Source: CAZGDB01 sp964524705
GTDB taxonomy: Bacteria > Pseudomonadota > Gammaproteobacteria > Berkiellales > Berkiellaceae
Assembly: GCA_964524705.1 (NCBI GenBank)
Contig: CAZGDB010000004.1
Coordinates: 1 to 64,000, forward strand
Direction of reading: 5' to 3'
Length of the DNA stretch: 64,000 nt
In this document: piece after piece, positions 1-9,443 of the stretch
Layout: each line of letters opens with the position of its first letter
Numbering within the stretch: the stretch's first letter is position 1
The notes under the pieces: model-generated
Told to the model about the DNA's origin: nothing
Databases searched by the model: none
Seen by the model: only the letters and a program-made list of their open reading frames with translations
Made by a program: the position numbers and the translations under genes

Positions 1-70
1 ATAAAAGGCAGCTGTTCCATTGTTCTTTCGCTTAAAAAAGTCTTACTTCAGTATAGCCTATCTTAAAATA

Positions 71-97
71 AAAAACCCCTGGGGGACGCCCAGGGGT
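71..97 (-). terminator. Rho-independent terminator of the first autotransporter gene
   Basis: A perfect 9-bp stem, ACCCCTGGG (75-83) with CCCAGGGGT (89-97), has a 5-base loop. On the minus strand it is followed by a T-run (the A-run at 71-75 and beyond). It lies about 40 bases past the stop codon of the autotransporter gene that ends at 140. Confidence 0.88.
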
Positions 98-139
98 AAA
101 AATGGAGAGATAAATACAACTACTACGAGTTACTACTTA

Positions 140-2518
140 TTACCATTCATAACGGAAGTTTACAGAACCGCTATGCGCACTATAGTCAGCTTTCGCTTCA
201 TAGTCATACGCTGCAGTAATCTTCATTTCTTCCATCGTGTAGATTCCAAGTCCTAAACCAGCGCTGTAGCTTGTTCTAGCAACTTTAGCACCTTTAGAGA
301 TAAAGGAATCACCGAATGCAACGCCACTATTCACAAAGCGGGAAACCGTGCTGGCTTCTTCACCGGAGAAATCGTGGAACAATGCTACACGTACTTCAGG
401 AACTAGTTTGCCACGGTTGCTTGCATGGGTGAAACGGAATTTCGCGCCCAAGGAAGCTACGTTAGCATTCAAGTTAGAGTTATTCACGAACAAGTTTGCA
501 GAACCAGCACCAGTTTCGGTGTAGTCATTCAAACGTAAGTGAGAGAACTGGTATCCAACCATTGGGATGGTTTCAAAATCACCGTTGCAGATACTGTAAC
601 CAGCACCTAACTTAGCGGTGAATAAAGACCCATGGTAATCGCTAGCAGCAGTACGATCTTCAGTTCCGACAACAACACGACGTTTACCTTCGTATTTGTT
701 ATGTGCAAAACCAACCATACCATCTACATAGATGGAATCACCCATGCTGTAAGTACCGTAAAGGTTCCCTTGCCAGCTGTCGATATCCAATTTGTTCTTA
801 GTAATGTGTCTGGAATCTACACGGCTGGAGCCCATGCTTGCGCCAATACCAACACGCATTGAATCCATCGCCATCCAGTCAGTACCAAGGCCTACCCCGA
901 AGGTATCAGCTTTATACCCAACAACTGCATAACGGTCTTTTTGGTCAGCAAAGTTACCAAACACTTGAACCCATGCCCCACGTTCACAATCGCTTTCGCC
1001 AGCGGCATAGTTAGGGGTTTCGATACTAGCACGTAAGTTGTCTAAACGGTTAGAAACAGTGCCTAATCCTTGATTTTGTAAACCAAAGCTTGCAGCAGTT
1101 ACAGAACCATTAACTTCTGGTGTTAAACGACCTAAACCATTGTTCAAATCAGCAGCAGTAGCTTGTCTATCTAAGTTACCTACGATAGCACCTAAGTCAC
1201 TGTTAACTGTAGTATTTAAGTTTTCCAACACTTGACCTACGTTCTTAGAGTTCTGTGCAGAAGCAACAGTTTGATAAGGCGTACGTACAGCTGTTAAACG
1301 AAGATCAGTGGTGTTAGGAGCAATAGACTTGGTAAAACTAATAACAGCAGAGCTTGGTTGCACCAAGGTGGAGTTATCCGTTGCAGCAAGAGTACCTTTT
1401 ACATAATCAAAGGTTGTTCCATTTAGAAGATACCCACTTCCTGCTAACTCAGGAGCAACTGTAAACCCTGCATTTAAAGTAGCAGCGGTACCCATCATTT
1501 GACCTGTTGCAGCAGCCAAGCTAGCGTTAGCACCACGGATTTGTGGAATTAACTTACCTGTTGTAGCTGTACCAGTAATAGTCGAACCACCAGCAGCAGC
1601 TGCTGTACTTACCCCTGGGGCAATACGTACTGTACCAGTCACAACTTGAGCGCCAGTTAATGCAGTTGTAGCATTAAAATTGGTCGTTGTGTTTAATCCA
1701 TAAGTTGCAGTACCAGAAGAAGTAACAGCGTGACCTACGTTAAAAGTAGTGCCTGCAGTTACAACACCTAAAGTACCCGTTCCAAGTGCCATTGTCCCAC
1801 CAGTGGAAAAACTGCCTGCGACAGTATCACCGATAGTTGTAGTAATGTTACCAGAACTACTTACGTTCCCAGTAAGAACAGAACCACCATTAATTTTTAA
1901 AACGTTCGTACCAGCACCACCAGACATAATAACGTTACCAAGAATAGTTCCGCTATTTGTCAAAGTCATAATACCAGCAGCGTTAGACAATGCTGAGTTA
2001 ATTGCATTACCAGTCGTAGAACTTGTTTGGATAGTACCTGTGTTCACGATAGTAGCACCAAAAGCACCAGCACCGGTCAAGTTGACAACATCAAATGCAC
2101 CAGTTCCTGAAGCAGACATGGTTCCGTTGTTTGTTAAAGAGAAAGCACCACCGGTGTTAACCATTGCAAGCGCATGGCCACCAGAAGCTTGTGCTACAGC
2201 ACCAGCTGCAACAGACACAGTAGAACCAGTTACAGCAGCAGCGATAGAAATTGCATTTGCACCAGTTGTTGCAACTTCAGTAGCAGCACTTGTGTTACTG
2301 ATAGTAATAGAACCAGCAGCAGCACCAGTTTGAGATAAAGCAGCAGAGCCACTAGTTGTTACAGAACCGGCACCTGAGAAAGTAATGGTGTTGTCTGTTT
2401 GAGTTGTGGTCAATGCTGTTGAAACATCAATAGCAGCATGCGCAGCCATACTTGCAAAAATACCGGATGCAAGTACCGCTGTTTTCAATAAGCTCTTTCG
2501 TGATAAAATCCTTTGCAT
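140..2518 (-). CDS. Autotransporter (type Va secretion) outer-membrane protein
   Basis: This 792-residue protein has a signal peptide (basic start MQRILSRKSLLKT, hydrophobic core, AHA-A cleavage region near residue 29). A long passenger rich in Gly, Thr, Ser, Ala and Asn follows to about residue 500, as expected for a beta-helix. The C-terminal beta-barrel begins near GAWVQVFG and ends in FRYEW, an aromatic end typical of BAM substrates. I infer surface display of the passenger; its ligand is unknown. The start is supported by AAGGAGAG at 2524-2531. The gene lies downstream of a paralogue in the same orientation and has its own terminator at 71-97. The barrel style recalls rickettsial surface autotransporters. 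Family assignment is firm, passenger function unknown. Confidence 0.9.
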   Translation of the reverse strand: MQRILSRKSLLKTAVLASGIFASMAAHAAIDVSTALTTTQTDNTITFSGAGSVTTSGSAALSQTGAAAGSITISNTSAATEVATTGANAISIAAAVTGSTVSVAAGAVAQASGGHALAMVNTGGAFSLTNNGTMSASGTGAFDVVNLTGAGAFGATIVNTGTIQTSSTTGNAINSALSNAAGIMTLTNSGTILGNVIMSGGAGTNVLKINGGSVLTGNVSSSGNITTTIGDTVAGSFSTGGTMALGTGTLGVVTAGTTFNVGHAVTSSGTATYGLNTTTNFNATTALTGAQVVTGTVRIAPGVSTAAAAGGSTITGTATTGKLIPQIRGANASLAAATGQMMGTAATLNAGFTVAPELAGSGYLLNGTTFDYVKGTLAATDNSTLVQPSSAVISFTKSIAPNTTDLRLTAVRTPYQTVASAQNSKNVGQVLENLNTTVNSDLGAIVGNLDRQATAADLNNGLGRLTPEVNGSVTAASFGLQNQGLGTVSNRLDNLRASIETPNYAAGESDCERGAWVQVFGNFADQKDRYAVVGYKADTFGVGLGTDWMAMDSMRVGIGASMGSSRVDSRHITKNKLDIDSWQGNLYGTYSMGDSIYVDGMVGFAHNKYEGKRRVVVGTEDRTAASDYHGSLFTAKLGAGYSICNGDFETIPMVGYQFSHLRLNDYTETGAGSANLFVNNSNLNANVASLGAKFRFTHASNRGKLVPEVRVALFHDFSGEEASTVSRFVNSGVAFGDSFISKGAKVARTSYSAGLGLGIYTMEEMKITAAYDYEAKADYSAHSGSVNFRYEW

Positions 2519-2688
2519 TTGTTCTCTCCTTAGTCAAAACAAAATAAAACTTACTTCAACATTTTTCGTCCTTAAGAAAACAAAGCCTATTCAGAAAAGA
2601 ACCAGGACGAAACTCTTTTCTGAACTTATATCCAAAACGTCCACGTACATAAAATCCGCATACACCCTTCGGCGTATCATTGTTTTCT

Positions 2689-2717
2689 AGTATAGAGGGC
2701 CTTTTACAATTTGCAAA
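2689..2717 (-). promoter_or_regulatory. Candidate sigma-70 promoter for the first autotransporter gene
   Basis: On the minus strand, TTTGCA (rc of 2712-2717) lies 17 bases from TATACT (rc of 2689-2694). It is inside the 320-base gap between the two autotransporter genes and would leave a leader of about 160 nt before the ATG at 2518. The -10 is strong and the -35 weak. Nothing else in the gap 2519-2839 is recognisable. Confidence 0.45.
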
Positions 2718-2839
2718 GCAAACTACCCAACTACCTTTGTACTTTGTTTGAACCACAACAAAAATACACTACTGCTATAGAAGCCTATACCACATCTGGT
2801 TTTCAGTATATGCAATGATGATTATATGTGCAAGACGCA

Positions 2840-5239
2840 TCACCATTCATATCTAAACGTCACTGAAAAAAGATGAGAGGCATAACTAGGCTTACTTTCT
2901 AGGTCATATGCCAGTAACAATCGCGCTGTATCTTCTCTATGTAAGTTAATGCTAAAACCCACATCCCACAAACTCTTATCTCCAGATAAACCTTGTGTTA
3001 TAAAACTTGGTCCCATAGGGCTACCATTATCCGTAAACGTAGCATGTGTTCTTGGCACTTCATTAGACAGTGAATGGTAGGCCATCACTCTGAGTTCAGG
3101 AACTATAGTCCCGTAACTATTTTCAAAAGCTCTACGTAACTTCGCACCAATGGACGGTGTAAAAAACGTATAATGCTGACCATCTACATATAAGTTTGCA
3201 GAATCTGCCCCAGTCTCTAAGTATCGATCTATCACTAAATTCGCATACTGAAAGCCTGCCTGAGGGATCACACTATTACCACGCCACTCAAAAGGATACC
3301 CGGCTAAAACACGCGCAGTATATTGTCCGCCACCATATAAGCCAACCGCGGTCTTCTGTACTGGGCCAGCAATAATTTTTCTTTTACTATCGTAACGATT
3401 ATGCGTATACGCAAACATTCCATCCAAATCAAAACCATAGAAAGCACCATAACTTGCGTATATCGCAGCTTGATGGCTATTAATATTAATTTGATTGCTA
3501 TTAGGGTGTCGCGATAAAGTATGTGCCGAACCCATACTTCCTGAAAGACCTACCACTAAATTATCAATTCTAACATCTGTGCCCACGCCTATACCATAAA
3601 AACGAGCTGAGTACCCAACTATGTCTTGCATGGTTTTTTGTCCAGATCTGCTACCAAAAACCTGTACCCAGGCTCCACGCCCTAAATCAAACTCTCCTGC
3701 AGCATATTGTGGTTGTAATGCGGGTAAATTTCTGAGATCTGCTAAACGATCAAAGATAGTGCCGCTAGAATGTTTTTGTAAAAAATAGCTAGCAGATAAA
3801 CTTGCGCCTGAATGGTCTGGTGCTAAACGCAACAAAGCTTCATTTAAATCTTGTTGCGTACCTAATGTATCCATCGCTCCCACTACTTGCCCAAGACTAG
3901 GTGTCACATTTACCCCAAATCCCTCTAAGATTCTACCGATGGCATCTACATTTGGTGACAATGCATTAGCATTATAAGGTGTGCGCACAACTTGCAACTG
4001 AACACTATTATTCACAACACTTTTTAAGAAACTTACTGTAGCAGAACCTGGCTGTACCAAGGTAGAAGACTCAGTCCCTACAATCGACGTTCCTGGAATC
4101 ACCACATAAGCTTGGCCATTCGCAAAATACCCATTGCCCGATAATTCTGGAATAATTTGACTGCCTAATGGCAACGATAACGCCCCACCAGGCATCGTGC
4201 CATTTGCAACCCCAACCGTATTATTTGCGCCTTGAACAACAGGTCTATATATCCCTGTTGCACCGAAAGTAATGCCCCCAGCAGAAGCCCCTGTACTTTT
4301 ACCAGCAACAATACGCACAGACCCTGTAATCGTTTTAGGCCCCGATAAAAAACTGTTTTCTAAAAAATGAGTAGTGGTATTCGCCCCAAAACTTGCTGCC
4401 CCTGAAGTCGTAATATTATGTTGCGCCGTAAATAATGTACCATTTTGTCCTACCGTTAAAGTTCCGGCATTCAAAGAGATCGTACCACCTGTACTAAAAG
4501 TGACTGGCGAAGATTGCCCTACTGTCAGATTAATCGCACCTGCACCACCGGGAGTGATATTCCCTGTAATCGTTCCACCATTTATTCGTAATAAAGAGGT
4601 TGCAGCAGAGTTATTACTTCTAATATTTCCGGTGACTACACCTGAGGTCGTAATAGTAAGTGCTACAGCTGCATCTGTTAAACCTGCTGCATCAATCGCA
4701 TAACCACCAGTTCCAGCTGTGATACTCCCAGTGCTAACATTATTAACAGTGACCCCACCAGCCCCAGTTGCAGTGCCTGATAAGACTAAAGCATGCCTAT
4801 TAAACCCTTGTGTGGTAATGCTGCCTGCATTGGTCACTAACACGGAAGTCGGACCCGTTACACCAGAAGTATCCATCTCTATAGCATTATGTGCTGCAGA
4901 CATGACAGAAGCTCCCGCACTAACAGTCACAATTTCCGGAGAATTAAAACCACCTGTTACCACAATGGCCTGCCCCACACCATTAAACACTTCTGTAGCA
5001 GCGCTCGTATCATGGACAATCATGGTCACGGCCGTACTATTATCTGCATTAATAAGTGCACCACCGGTTTGATAAATCAGTACTTGGCCATCTGGGGCAT
5101 TAATATTAATTGTACGATCATTCACTGGTAATACCCTTAAGTCTGTCACATCTGTGGCAGCACGTGCGCACACACTCCATGTGGCAGCACTAATACTTAG
5201 AGCAATAACTAATAATTTCTTTTGCATTTTTTTATCCAT
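2840..5239 (-). CDS. Autotransporter outer-membrane protein, paralogue of the neighbouring gene
   Basis: A 799-residue protein with a signal peptide (hydrophobic segment LLVIALSISAATW, cleavage near ARA-A), a Gly/Thr/Ser-rich passenger and a C-terminal barrel ending in FRYEW. It aligns with the downstream protein along the passenger C-terminal half (shared INGGxxTGN, FSTGGT, STLVQP and VVRTPY-like blocks) and the barrel (RGAWVQVFG). The two are tandem duplicates that have diverged strongly in the N-terminal passenger. Start could be residue 1 or Met5 (5227); neither has a strong ribosome site. The gene diverges from the lipoprotein gene at 5287 across only 47 bases. I see no terminator between the two autotransporter genes, so some read-through is possible. 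Confidence 0.88.
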   Translation of the reverse strand: MDKKMQKKLLVIALSISAATWSVCARAATDVTDLRVLPVNDRTININAPDGQVLIYQTGGALINADNSTAVTMIVHDTSAATEVFNGVGQAIVVTGGFNSPEIVTVSAGASVMSAAHNAIEMDTSGVTGPTSVLVTNAGSITTQGFNRHALVLSGTATGAGGVTVNNVSTGSITAGTGGYAIDAAGLTDAAVALTITTSGVVTGNIRSNNSAATSLLRINGGTITGNITPGGAGAINLTVGQSSPVTFSTGGTISLNAGTLTVGQNGTLFTAQHNITTSGAASFGANTTTHFLENSFLSGPKTITGSVRIVAGKSTGASAGGITFGATGIYRPVVQGANNTVGVANGTMPGGALSLPLGSQIIPELSGNGYFANGQAYVVIPGTSIVGTESSTLVQPGSATVSFLKSVVNNSVQLQVVRTPYNANALSPNVDAIGRILEGFGVNVTPSLGQVVGAMDTLGTQQDLNEALLRLAPDHSGASLSASYFLQKHSSGTIFDRLADLRNLPALQPQYAAGEFDLGRGAWVQVFGSRSGQKTMQDIVGYSARFYGIGVGTDVRIDNLVVGLSGSMGSAHTLSRHPNSNQININSHQAAIYASYGAFYGFDLDGMFAYTHNRYDSKRKIIAGPVQKTAVGLYGGGQYTARVLAGYPFEWRGNSVIPQAGFQYANLVIDRYLETGADSANLYVDGQHYTFFTPSIGAKLRRAFENSYGTIVPELRVMAYHSLSNEVPRTHATFTDNGSPMGPSFITQGLSGDKSLWDVGFSINLHREDTARLLLAYDLESKPSYASHLFSVTFRYEW

Positions 5240-5286
5240 CTGCGCGACAATCCCTGTACTGATGTTCTCTTAGTGTAAGGAAACGT

Positions 5287-6129
5287 ATGCACACTCGCAA
5301 GCTTTGTTTAAGTCTCCTATTGGTTGTTATTGTGCTTACTATTTCAGGTTGTATGATGCCGCGTAGTATTGCAGATTCTGATGCCTTACGCCGACAAGCA
5401 CAATCAGCTGGTTTTGAGGAAATACCACTGATGGCAGGTCCTTTCACTATTTATACTTTAAGTCGCATAACCCAACCCAATACATCTGCAATTATTTATT
5501 TAGAAGGTGATGGTCGTGCTTATATTCATAAGCAGCTCAGTAAAGATCCAACGCCATATTATGCACTAGCTTTACGCTTAGCGCTTTTAGACCCGCATCC
5601 TAATGTCATATATATAGCCAGACCTTGCCAGTTTATTATGACGCGTAGTTGTGATTCTAAATATTGGGCGAATGAGCGGTATGGACATACTATTATTCAG
5701 AGTTTAGATGCTGCGCTCACACAATTAGAAAAACGTTATCATTTGTCTTCGCTACAATTAGTAGGACATTCCGGAGGCGGTGCTTTAGCGGTACTGTTAG
5801 CCGCACGCCATAAATCGATTACCTCTATAACTACTGTTGCAGGCAATTTAGATCTTAAAGCAATGGCAGCCTATCATAAAACTCCACCGCTGCTTGGTTC
5901 TGAAGATCCTTTACACTATGCCCAACAAATTCGTCATCTTCCACAATTACATCTAAGTGGGAGCAATGACAAAATCGTTCCACCAAAGATCGCAGCAGGG
6001 TTTGTTCAGCTTCAAAACTCACCCTGTAGTTCACATCAGATCTTAAAAGGATTTACCCATGAAGAAGGATGGCTAGCAATTTGGCCTAAAATTGTGCAAA
6101 CTGCGCCCACTTGTAACCAGCGTAGTTAA
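5287..6129 (+). CDS. Alpha/beta-hydrolase lipoprotein
   Basis: 280 residues. The N-terminus has a basic start, a hydrophobic run and the lipobox ISGC with Cys22, so it is predicted to be lipidated and anchored in an envelope membrane. The body looks like a serine alpha/beta-hydrolase: IIYLEGDG as a possible oxyanion-hole strand, the nucleophile elbow GHSGG with Ser in the middle, a late Asp in GSNDKIVP and a His in GFTHEEGW. Substrate is not predictable; esterase or thioesterase activity is plausible. TAAGGA at 5276-5281 lies 5 bases before the ATG and supports the start. The KAS III-like gene follows after 12 bases in the same direction, so the two may be co-transcribed. Confidence 0.8.
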   Translation: MHTRKLCLSLLLVVIVLTISGCMMPRSIADSDALRRQAQSAGFEEIPLMAGPFTIYTLSRITQPNTSAIIYLEGDGRAYIHKQLSKDPTPYYALALRLALLDPHPNVIYIARPCQFIMTRSCDSKYWANERYGHTIIQSLDAALTQLEKRYHLSSLQLVGHSGGGALAVLLAARHKSITSITTVAGNLDLKAMAAYHKTPPLLGSEDPLHYAQQIRHLPQLHLSGSNDKIVPPKIAAGFVQLQNSPCSSHQILKGFTHEEGWLAIWPKIVQTAPTCNQRS

Positions 6130-6141
6130 GGAACTTTTAAT

Positions 6142-7215
6142 ATGGACGTCGTACTAACAGGCTTAGGGGTTTATACGCCTTCAGATAAGATCACCAATGC
6201 GGAACTCGTCGATAGCTTTAATGCACATATCGCACATCATGGTTTAGATAATGATCCTTCTTGTGCAGCTTTTATTGCGAAGGCTTCTGGGATCCAACAA
6301 CGTTATGTGATTGATAAAAGTGGCATTTTAGATCCTACCCGATTACATCCCCGAATTAGAGAGCGCAATGATGAAGAGCCTTCGCTACAAGCAGAGATGT
6401 CTGTAGAAGCAGCTCAAACCGCTTTAGCACAAGCAGGGCGTCAAGGCAGTGATATTGATTTGGTGATTACAGCGTGTTCCAATTTTACACGTCCTTATCC
6501 TGCGATTAGTATTGAGATCCAACAATTACTGGGGGCCAAGGGTTTTGCTTTTGACATGAATGTGGCGTGTGCTTCTGCGCTCTTTGCATTACAAACTGCT
6601 GTTAGTTTAGTACGCAACAATCAGGCCAAATGCGCCCTTGTGGTCAACCCAGAAATTTGTACTGCACATTTAGATTTTACTGCACGTGAATCGCATTTCA
6701 TTTTTGGAGATGCTTGTAGTGGATTTATTGTGGAACGTGAAGATACTGCGCTTGCGCCATTATTTACGATTCGTAGCACCCGAACAGAAACGGTATTCTC
6801 TAACAATATTCGTAATAACACTGGATTTTTAGATCATACATATGACAGCTATCCCACTAAAAGATTTTTTCGTCAAAACGGTCCTAAAGTATTTAAGGAA
6901 GTCATTGGCTTAGTGGACACTCATCTTCATCAACATTTAGAAAGCATGCAAATCACTACCACTGATTTACAACGGTTATGGTTACATCAAGCCAATGCCA
7001 ATATGAATCGTTTAATTGCTGAAAAAATCTTAGGCAAAACTTTTTTACCCGAACAAGCGCCGATTATTTTAGACAGGTACGCCAATACCAGTTCTGCAGG
7101 ATCAGTTATAGCACTAGCACAACATCATCAAGATCTGCAACCAGGCGCCCTTGGTTTATGGTGTGCTTTTGGAGCAGGATATTCTGTAGGCAGTGCAATA
7201 TTAGAAAGATGTTAA
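6142..7215 (+). CDS. Beta-ketoacyl-ACP synthase III-like enzyme (thiolase fold)
   Basis: 357 residues with the KAS III catalytic triad in order: Cys in NVACASAL, His in LHQANANMN and Asn in RYANTSSAGS, then a C-terminal GAGYSVGSAI glycine motif. Such enzymes condense an acyl-CoA with malonyl-ACP to start or feed fatty-acid synthesis. The extended N-terminal third (ELVDSFN, KASGIQQRYV, LHPRI.ER) matches my memory of the longer FabH-like subgroup typified by Pseudomonas PA3286, which uses medium-chain acyl-CoA, rather than housekeeping FabH. That sub-assignment is inference. An AAGGAA sequence precedes the ATG. It may work with the upstream hydrolase on acyl chains, but this is only suggested by adjacency. 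Confidence 0.85.
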   Translation: MDVVLTGLGVYTPSDKITNAELVDSFNAHIAHHGLDNDPSCAAFIAKASGIQQRYVIDKSGILDPTRLHPRIRERNDEEPSLQAEMSVEAAQTALAQAGRQGSDIDLVITACSNFTRPYPAISIEIQQLLGAKGFAFDMNVACASALFALQTAVSLVRNNQAKCALVVNPEICTAHLDFTARESHFIFGDACSGFIVEREDTALAPLFTIRSTRTETVFSNNIRNNTGFLDHTYDSYPTKRFFRQNGPKVFKEVIGLVDTHLHQHLESMQITTTDLQRLWLHQANANMNRLIAEKILGKTFLPEQAPIILDRYANTSSAGSVIALAQHHQDLQPGALGLWCAFGAGYSVGSAILERC

Positions 7216-7221
7216 TTAGAG

Positions 7222-7250
7222 TTGACTTTTTGTTAGCCAATTAGCAAAAT
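7222..7250 (+). promoter_or_regulatory. Candidate sigma-70 promoter for the small secreted protein gene
   Basis: TTGACT (7222-7227) and CAAAAT (7245-7250) are separated by 17 bases, about 30 bases before the ATG at 7281. The -35 matches 5 of 6 and the -10 matches 4 of 6. Confidence 0.45.
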
Positions 7251-7280
7251 ACACCCCGTGGTCTATCCTAGTATGTGTTA

Positions 7281-7754
7281 ATGAAGAAACTCATTTTAGT
7301 CCTACTTTTGCTGTGCTGCGCAACGCAAGAACAACACCTGTTGCAATATCGACAGTGGCGCGCACAGCAATTTTTTATTGAGGCAGGCTGGCCTGCTTCC
7401 GTGTATCAACAACATCTAGCAGCCATTGATTTTACAGCACCGGTGTTCACCACAACCCTGACCCCCAATACAAAGGTGCTCCGTTGGCAAAAAAACCCTC
7501 AAGCACAAGGGAATTATTTTGCCCCCATAGACCAACACCATAGCCAGCTCGGGATTTACAGTAAACAACGTATCAAATGTTATTATCGGATTAAAAATGC
7601 AACGACCGTTTTGGTTAGTACGCCTAAAAACACTGTTGATTTTTGGTCAGACCCGCCACGAAGTTATGTGGTACAAGGCGGCGGCACACAATATGTAGCC
7701 GCCAATCCCAAAGATTTTACAATCACCACATGTTTAAAAGAAAAATCGCATTAA
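7281..7754 (+). CDS. Small exported protein with a possible polymorphic-toxin-like C-terminal domain
   Basis: I chose ATG 7281 (157 residues) because MKKLILVLLLL is a standard signal-peptide start; an in-frame GTG lies at 7275. The signal segment is short and followed by a soluble domain of about 135 residues. Its C-terminal half contains GNYFAP, LGIYSKQR, VSTPKNTVDFWS and GGGTQY blocks. From memory these resemble the toxin domain called polymorphic toxin type 46, but I cannot confirm the match. The protein has no toxin-delivery domain and no evident immunity gene beside it, so it could equally be an uncharacterised periplasmic protein. It ends in a 4-base convergent overlap with the glutaminase gene. 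Confidence 0.6.
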   Translation: MKKLILVLLLLCCATQEQHLLQYRQWRAQQFFIEAGWPASVYQQHLAAIDFTAPVFTTTLTPNTKVLRWQKNPQAQGNYFAPIDQHHSQLGIYSKQRIKCYYRIKNATTVLVSTPKNTVDFWSDPPRSYVVQGGGTQYVAANPKDFTITTCLKEKSH

Positions 7755-8686
7755 AGTTTACGGGGAATCGCAAAATGCCAATGCATCGCACGTGAAATTT
7801 GTTCCAGAATCAAGTGCCCACGTACACTGCCCACTTTAGCATTCAATAAAGGACTAGAGACTGCAATTCCTGCTTCACCTAAGGCTACAGCAACGATCAA
7901 ACCTGAGATCCCACTTTTAGCCGGCATCCCATAACGTACCAAACGAATACCTGATTCATCATAAAGCCCGCAGGTAGCCATAATAGAGACGACAGTGCAT
8001 ACGGTCGTTTCAGAAATAATGGTATTCCCCTTTAAATCTTTACCGCCATTAGCAAGCAACATTGGCAAATACGCAGCCGCACTAATATTCGCTTCATAAG
8101 AACATAAATAAAAATAGGTTTCTAATACTTCTTCTACAGGGAGAATCAAAGCACCGGTACTGCGCATTAAATAGGCTAAGGAACGGTTACGATCTCCAGT
8201 AGCACGTTCTGAAGCAAACACTTTACCGTTAACTTGTAAAGGACGCCCAAAGAGTTTAGCAATCCAATCATCTAACCATTGTGCGCGTTGTTGAACATTA
8301 CCAGGAATACGTCCACATAACGCAATCGCACCTGCATTCACCATTGGATTAGCAGGCACTGGACCGAAACGATCCAACTGTGCTAAAGAGGCAAAAGATT
8401 GACCAGAAGGTTCTGCTTGTGTCCAAGACAGAAGCATCTCTTCGCCAAATTCTTCCAGCAACCCAATTAACACGACTAATTTTGCAACACTTTGTAAAGT
8501 AAATTGGTGCGTACTATGATCTCCAGACAAACATTCCCCACCATGTATAGTATGAATTGCAGCAGAAACTAAATGGGGATCTACATTGGCCAATTCTGGG
8601 ATATAAGTCGCTACTTCCCCACTGGTATCTAAGCGCGCTTTTGCAACTGCATTATCTAAAATATGTTGTAATTCTGTTCTATTCAT
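7751..8686 (-). CDS. glsA: Glutaminase (serine-dependent beta-lactamase-like)
   Basis: 311 residues, the usual length. It hydrolyses glutamine to glutamate and ammonia in the cytoplasm. Visible family features are the SVAKL motif (the Ser-x-x-Lys catalytic pair, near residue 66), NPMVNAGAI, NGGKDLKG and the KSGISGLI segment near the C-terminus. In intracellular bacteria glutaminase can feed host glutamine into the TCA cycle or raise pH, but its role here is inference. It lies just after ung in the same direction, 46 bases apart. The ATG at 8686 is preceded by a GGCGG-like sequence. Confidence 0.93.
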   Translation of the reverse strand: MNRTELQHILDNAVAKARLDTSGEVATYIPELANVDPHLVSAAIHTIHGGECLSGDHSTHQFTLQSVAKLVVLIGLLEEFGEEMLLSWTQAEPSGQSFASLAQLDRFGPVPANPMVNAGAIALCGRIPGNVQQRAQWLDDWIAKLFGRPLQVNGKVFASERATGDRNRSLAYLMRSTGALILPVEEVLETYFYLCSYEANISAAAYLPMLLANGGKDLKGNTIISETTVCTVVSIMATCGLYDESGIRLVRYGMPAKSGISGLIVAVALGEAGIAVSSPLLNAKVGSVRGHLILEQISRAMHWHFAIPRKL

Positions 8687-8732
8687 TAATCCGCCACTTG
8701 AGTTCTATGTTACACAGTTTAGTACAGAACCA

Positions 8733-9443
8733 TTAAACCGGGTCACCCCACTGAATAGGTGTAATGCCTTGTTTTAATAGAAACTGTTGTATCGCCGAAA
8801 AAGGCTTAGAGCCAAAAAATCCCCTGTACGCCGATAAAGGCGAGGGATGAGGGGCCGATAATACCAGATGTTTATCCAAAGGTATATGCGCACCCTTGGC
8901 TTGCGCATAGCTCCCCCACAGTATAAAGACCACAGGCTCTGGTCGCTGACTCAATAATTGAATAATTTTATCTGTAAACTGCTCCCAGCCTAATCCTTGA
9001 TGTGCTCCGGCTTGACCTTGCGTCACCGTTAAAACACTATTGAGTAATAAAACACCTTGTTCTGCCCAGCTGCGTAAACATCCTTGTGTACGTTGCACCC
9101 CCAGATCGCTATATAACTCTTTAAAGATATTGCGTAAGGAAGGTGGCAACCGTACATCATTGGGCACTGAAAAACTTAAGCCTTCTGCCTGACCTTCACC
9201 ATGATAAGGATCTTGTCCTACAATCACCACTTTTACACGATCGAAGGGCGTAGTATTCAAAGCTGCAAAAACATTCGGCAATGCAGGATAAATAATATCT
9301 CCACTGTCCTGAGCTTGTAACAATGCTGCCGTCAACGCTTTAAAATAAGGTTGTTCACATTCCTGTGCTAATAAAGTACGCCATGTAGGTTCTGTTAAAT
9401 ATTTAAACACTTTGTGATCTCTTTCTACACTCAGGCTTATCAT
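8733..9443 (-). CDS. ung: Uracil-DNA glycosylase
   Basis: Family 1 UDG, which removes uracil from DNA at the start of base-excision repair. The catalytic-loop motif GQDPYH (Asp general base) and the leucine-loop motif HPSPLSAYRGFFG are both intact, as are LLLNSVLTV and VFILWG. About 236 residues from the ATG at 9443; GTG and TTG codons just upstream (9449, 9446) are alternatives. The 5' end overlaps the 3' end of the patatin gene by about 40 bases, which suggests translational coupling. The closest AAGGA is rather far upstream, so the exact start is uncertain by a few codons. Confidence 0.95.
   Translation of the reverse strand: MISLSVERDHKVFKYLTEPTWRTLLAQECEQPYFKALTAALLQAQDSGDIIYPALPNVFAALNTTPFDRVKVVIVGQDPYHGEGQAEGLSFSVPNDVRLPPSLRNIFKELYSDLGVQRTQGCLRSWAEQGVLLLNSVLTVTQGQAGAHQGLGWEQFTDKIIQLLSQRPEPVVFILWGSYAQAKGAHIPLDKHLVLSAPHPSPLSAYRGFFGSKPFSAIQQFLLKQGITPIQWGDPV

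Noticed and set aside
1749..2333. Long open frame on the plus strand opposite the first autotransporter
   Set aside because: It is the antisense of a Gly/Thr/Ala-rich passenger; the composition (Pro/Val/Ala-rich) follows from that. No ribosome site and no recognisable motif. The same holds for 4374-5072.
2556..2756. 66-codon minus-strand frame upstream of the first autotransporter
   Set aside because: It overlaps the candidate promoter and leader and has no motif.
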